Source: Diaphorobacter caeni
Lineage (GTDB): Bacteria > Pseudomonadota > Gammaproteobacteria > Burkholderiales > Burkholderiaceae_C
Length of the DNA: 64,000 bases
Assembly: GCF_015354245.1 (NCBI RefSeq)
Contig: NZ_JADKYZ010000002.1
Span: 186,001-250,000, forward strand
Direction of reading: 5' to 3'
The notes under the pieces were generated by a model, which made no database searches, was not told the origin of the DNA, and was given only the letters and a program-made list of their open reading frames with translations. The translations under genes and the position numbers were made by a program. The stretch's first letter is position 1. Every line of letters begins with the position of its first letter. Of the stretch, positions 62,364 through 64,000 are shown one piece after another.

Positions 62364-63695
62364 ATGCAGCTTCCCGAAAGCATCTTCGTCATTCTCCTGC
62401 TGATCGCGCTCAGTGCTTTCTTTTCACTGGCCGAGCTCTCGCTTGCCGCGTCGCGGCGACTGCGTTTGCGGCAGCTGGCGGTCGATGGGGACATGCGCGC
62501 GGACCGGATTCTGAAGCTGCAGGAGGCGCCGGGAGACTACTTCACCGTTGTCCAGGTGGGCCAGAACGCCGTCGCCATTCTGGGCGGCATCGTCGGCGAA
62601 GGTGCGCTCACCCCGACCCTGAGCCGTCTGTTCGCACTCTGGACGTCGAGCTCGAATGCGCAGACGCTGGGCTTTGTCTGCTCGTTCCTCGTCATCACCT
62701 CGCTGTTCATTCTGTTTGCCGACCTGTTTCCCAAGCGCCTGGGCATGGCGGAGCCCGAACGCTGGGCCGTGCGGGTGCTGGTGCCGATGCTCTGGTGCAT
62801 GCGTCTGTTCAAGCCGGTGGTGTGGCTGTATGCGAAAACCGCCGACCTCATTTTCAAGCTGCTCGGAATCGACACGGTCCGCGATGAGCGCATCACCTCC
62901 GACGACATCCTCGCGATGACCGAGGCCGGCGCACGTGCCGGTCTGCTCGCGGCCAGCGAACAGCAGGTGATCGCCAACGTGTTCGAGCTCGACTCGCGCA
63001 CGGTGGCCTCCGCGATGACGCAGCGTGACCGCATCGCCTTCTTCCTGCAGGACGACCCGGACACCGTGGTCCGCGCGCGCATCGCGGAAGAGCCGTTTTC
63101 GACCTATCCCGTCTGCGATGGCGACATCGACCATGTCATCGGCTATGTCGATGCCAAGGACCTGTTCCAGCGCGTGCTCAACAACCAGACGCTGTCGCTC
63201 AAGGACGATCAGCTGGTGCACAAGGTGCTGATCGTTCCCGACCGGCTGACGCTGGCCGAGGTGCTGGACCAGTTCAGACAGGTGCACGAAGACTTCGCGG
63301 TGATCGTCAACGAATACAGCCTCGTGGTCGGCGTGGTGACGCTCAACGACGTGATGAGCACGGTGATGGGCGATCTCGTGGGGCCGGACGACGAAGAGCA
63401 GATCGTGCGACGCGACGAGAACTCGTGGCTGATCGACGGCGTGACGCCCATCGAGGATGTGCTGCGCGCGCTCGATCTGGACGAACTGCCGCACGACGAG
63501 GAATACGAAACGCTGGCCGGCTTCCTGATGGTCATGCTGCGCCGCGTGCCGCGCCGCACGGACAGCGTGAACTTCGGCGGCTACAAGTTCGAGGTGCTCG
63601 ACGTGGACAGTTACCGCATCGATCAGGTGATGGTGTCGCGGCTCAAGGATGCGGGCGGAGGAACGCCCTCACCCGCCGCTCCGTCGGAAACGTGA
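62364..63695 (+). CDS. HlyC/CorC-type CBS-domain membrane protein
   Basis: A 443-residue inner-membrane protein. A CNNM-type domain of four hydrophobic stretches (residues 8-150: FVILLLIALSAFFSLAELSLA ... FILFADLFPKRLGMAEPER) is followed by a CBS pair (VFELDSRTVASAMTQRDRIAFF ... VHEDFAVIVNEYSLVVGVVTL). A C-terminal CorC/HlyC transporter-associated domain completes it. The family is linked to divalent metal (Mg/Co) efflux. The gene is monocistronic here. Confidence 0.92.
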   Translation: MQLPESIFVILLLIALSAFFSLAELSLAASRRLRLRQLAVDGDMRADRILKLQEAPGDYFTVVQVGQNAVAILGGIVGEGALTPTLSRLFALWTSSSNAQTLGFVCSFLVITSLFILFADLFPKRLGMAEPERWAVRVLVPMLWCMRLFKPVVWLYAKTADLIFKLLGIDTVRDERITSDDILAMTEAGARAGLLAASEQQVIANVFELDSRTVASAMTQRDRIAFFLQDDPDTVVRARIAEEPFSTYPVCDGDIDHVIGYVDAKDLFQRVLNNQTLSLKDDQLVHKVLIVPDRLTLAEVLDQFRQVHEDFAVIVNEYSLVVGVVTLNDVMSTVMGDLVGPDDEEQIVRRDENSWLIDGVTPIEDVLRALDLDELPHDEEYETLAGFLMVMLRRVPRRTDSVNFGGYKFEVLDVDSYRIDQVMVSRLKDAGGGTPSPAAPSET

Positions 63696-63707
63696 ACTGC
63701 CCAGCGG

Positions 63708-64000
63708 TCAGGCTGACGTGACCTTCTCGTTGAAAAGCCAGTTCCGCTGCGCGCTGTAGACGGCGTTCGGATAGGGATTGCGGCCACGGCTGCCGTTGTA
63801 GCGGCCGAGCGCCATGAAGGTGTCACCCTTTTCGCGGTCCAGATAGTGGCGCAGGATCACGCAGCCAAAGCGCAGATTGGTCTGCATCTGGAACAGCTTG
63901 CCCGCATCGCCGTCGCCGATCACGCGCGTCCAGAACGGCATGACCTGCATGTAGCCGCGCGCGCCCACCGACGAGACGGCGAACTTGCGGAAGGCGCTCT
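63708..64000 (-). CDS. Lytic transglycosylase, C-terminal part
   Basis: The last 97 codons of a gene cut by the right edge. The visible sequence (FRKFAVSSVGARGYMQVMPFWTRVIG ... LRHYLDREKGDTFMALGRYNGS) is the C-terminal half of an SLT-type goose-lysozyme fold. It retains the GxxQxMP motif and the ALARYNG-like LGRYNG motif. The catalytic glutamate lies upstream, outside the window. It converges on the HlyC/CorC gene with a 12-bp gap. Confidence 0.85.
   Translation of the reverse strand, partial: SAFRKFAVSSVGARGYMQVMPFWTRVIGDGDAGKLFQMQTNLRFGCVILRHYLDREKGDTFMALGRYNGSRGRNPYPNAVYSAQRNWLFNEKVTSA

Overview
The window is ordinary chromosomal DNA of high G+C content from a betaproteobacterium, most likely a member of the Comamonadaceae (Comamonas/Delftia/Acidovorax relatives). 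I infer this from the gene order (TPR protein, lolB, ispE, tRNA-Gln, prs, rplY, pth), the fused DUF3683/FAD/iron-sulfur oxidase, a Bug-type periplasmic receptor, the ubiE-Tim44-ubiJ-ubiB cluster and protein sequence flavour. The genus is not certain. No prophage, insertion sequence, CRISPR array, rRNA or plasmid function was seen.

Layout. 1-1786: 3' part of a dynamin-like GTPase gene. 1948-8761: mutM, then the outward-facing run TPR protein, lolB, ispE, tRNA-Gln(TTG), prs, rplY, pth. 8848-9342: first copy of a long structured repeat. 9397-9660: ferredoxin. 9823-16700: peptide-type ABC importer (two permeases, two ATPases, binding protein) followed by an amidase. 16689-21913: LysE exporter, two unassigned proteins, DUF429, a DMT transporter, and folE overlapping a BLUF photosensor gene. 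22026-34724: a long leftward run carrying clsB, an endo/exonuclease/phosphatase, nudB, a lipoprotein, aspS, DUF502, FmdB, a Na+/solute symporter, ubiB, ubiJ, the second structured repeat, a Tim44-domain protein and ubiE. 34852-39713: DUF971, a HIT protein and a 1308-residue FAD/Fe-S oxidase. 39915-45237: a sulfonate-type cluster (acyl-CoA-dehydrogenase-like flavoprotein, LLM monooxygenase, membrane cytochrome c, binding protein, FMN reductase). 45430-46479: Bug receptor. 46710-47942: serA. 48239-53625: complete glycerol-3-phosphate operon ugpB-A-E-C, a VOC protein and ugpQ. 53683-53866: single unit of the structured repeat. 53954-56476: large MscS channel. 56491-57895: divergent siderophore-interacting protein and MarR regulator with two palindromic operators. 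57898-62174: a second type of palindromic repeat, a small membrane protein, hemA, prfA, prmC and grxD. 62364-64000: a CorC/HlyC-type protein and the 3' part of a lytic transglycosylase gene.

How the genes work together. Housekeeping blocks dominate: translation (tRNA-Gln, rplY, pth, aspS, prfA with its methylase prmC), ubiquinone synthesis (ubiE, ubiJ, ubiB), heme entry (hemA), nucleotide and isoprenoid precursors (prs, ispE), pterin synthesis (folE and nudB) and envelope work (lolB, clsB). Accessory functions are uptake systems for peptides, sulfonate-like compounds, glycerol-3-phosphate diesters and an organic acid.

No new defence or enzymatic system is evident. The most interesting unexplained structure is a family of about 185-bp units, each predicted to fold into four successive hairpins. 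Five units occur in the window: two inverted pairs and one single. Their stems show compensatory changes between copies. Next come the folE-BLUF overlap, the cytochrome c inside a sulfonate-type operon and a second, different palindromic repeat.
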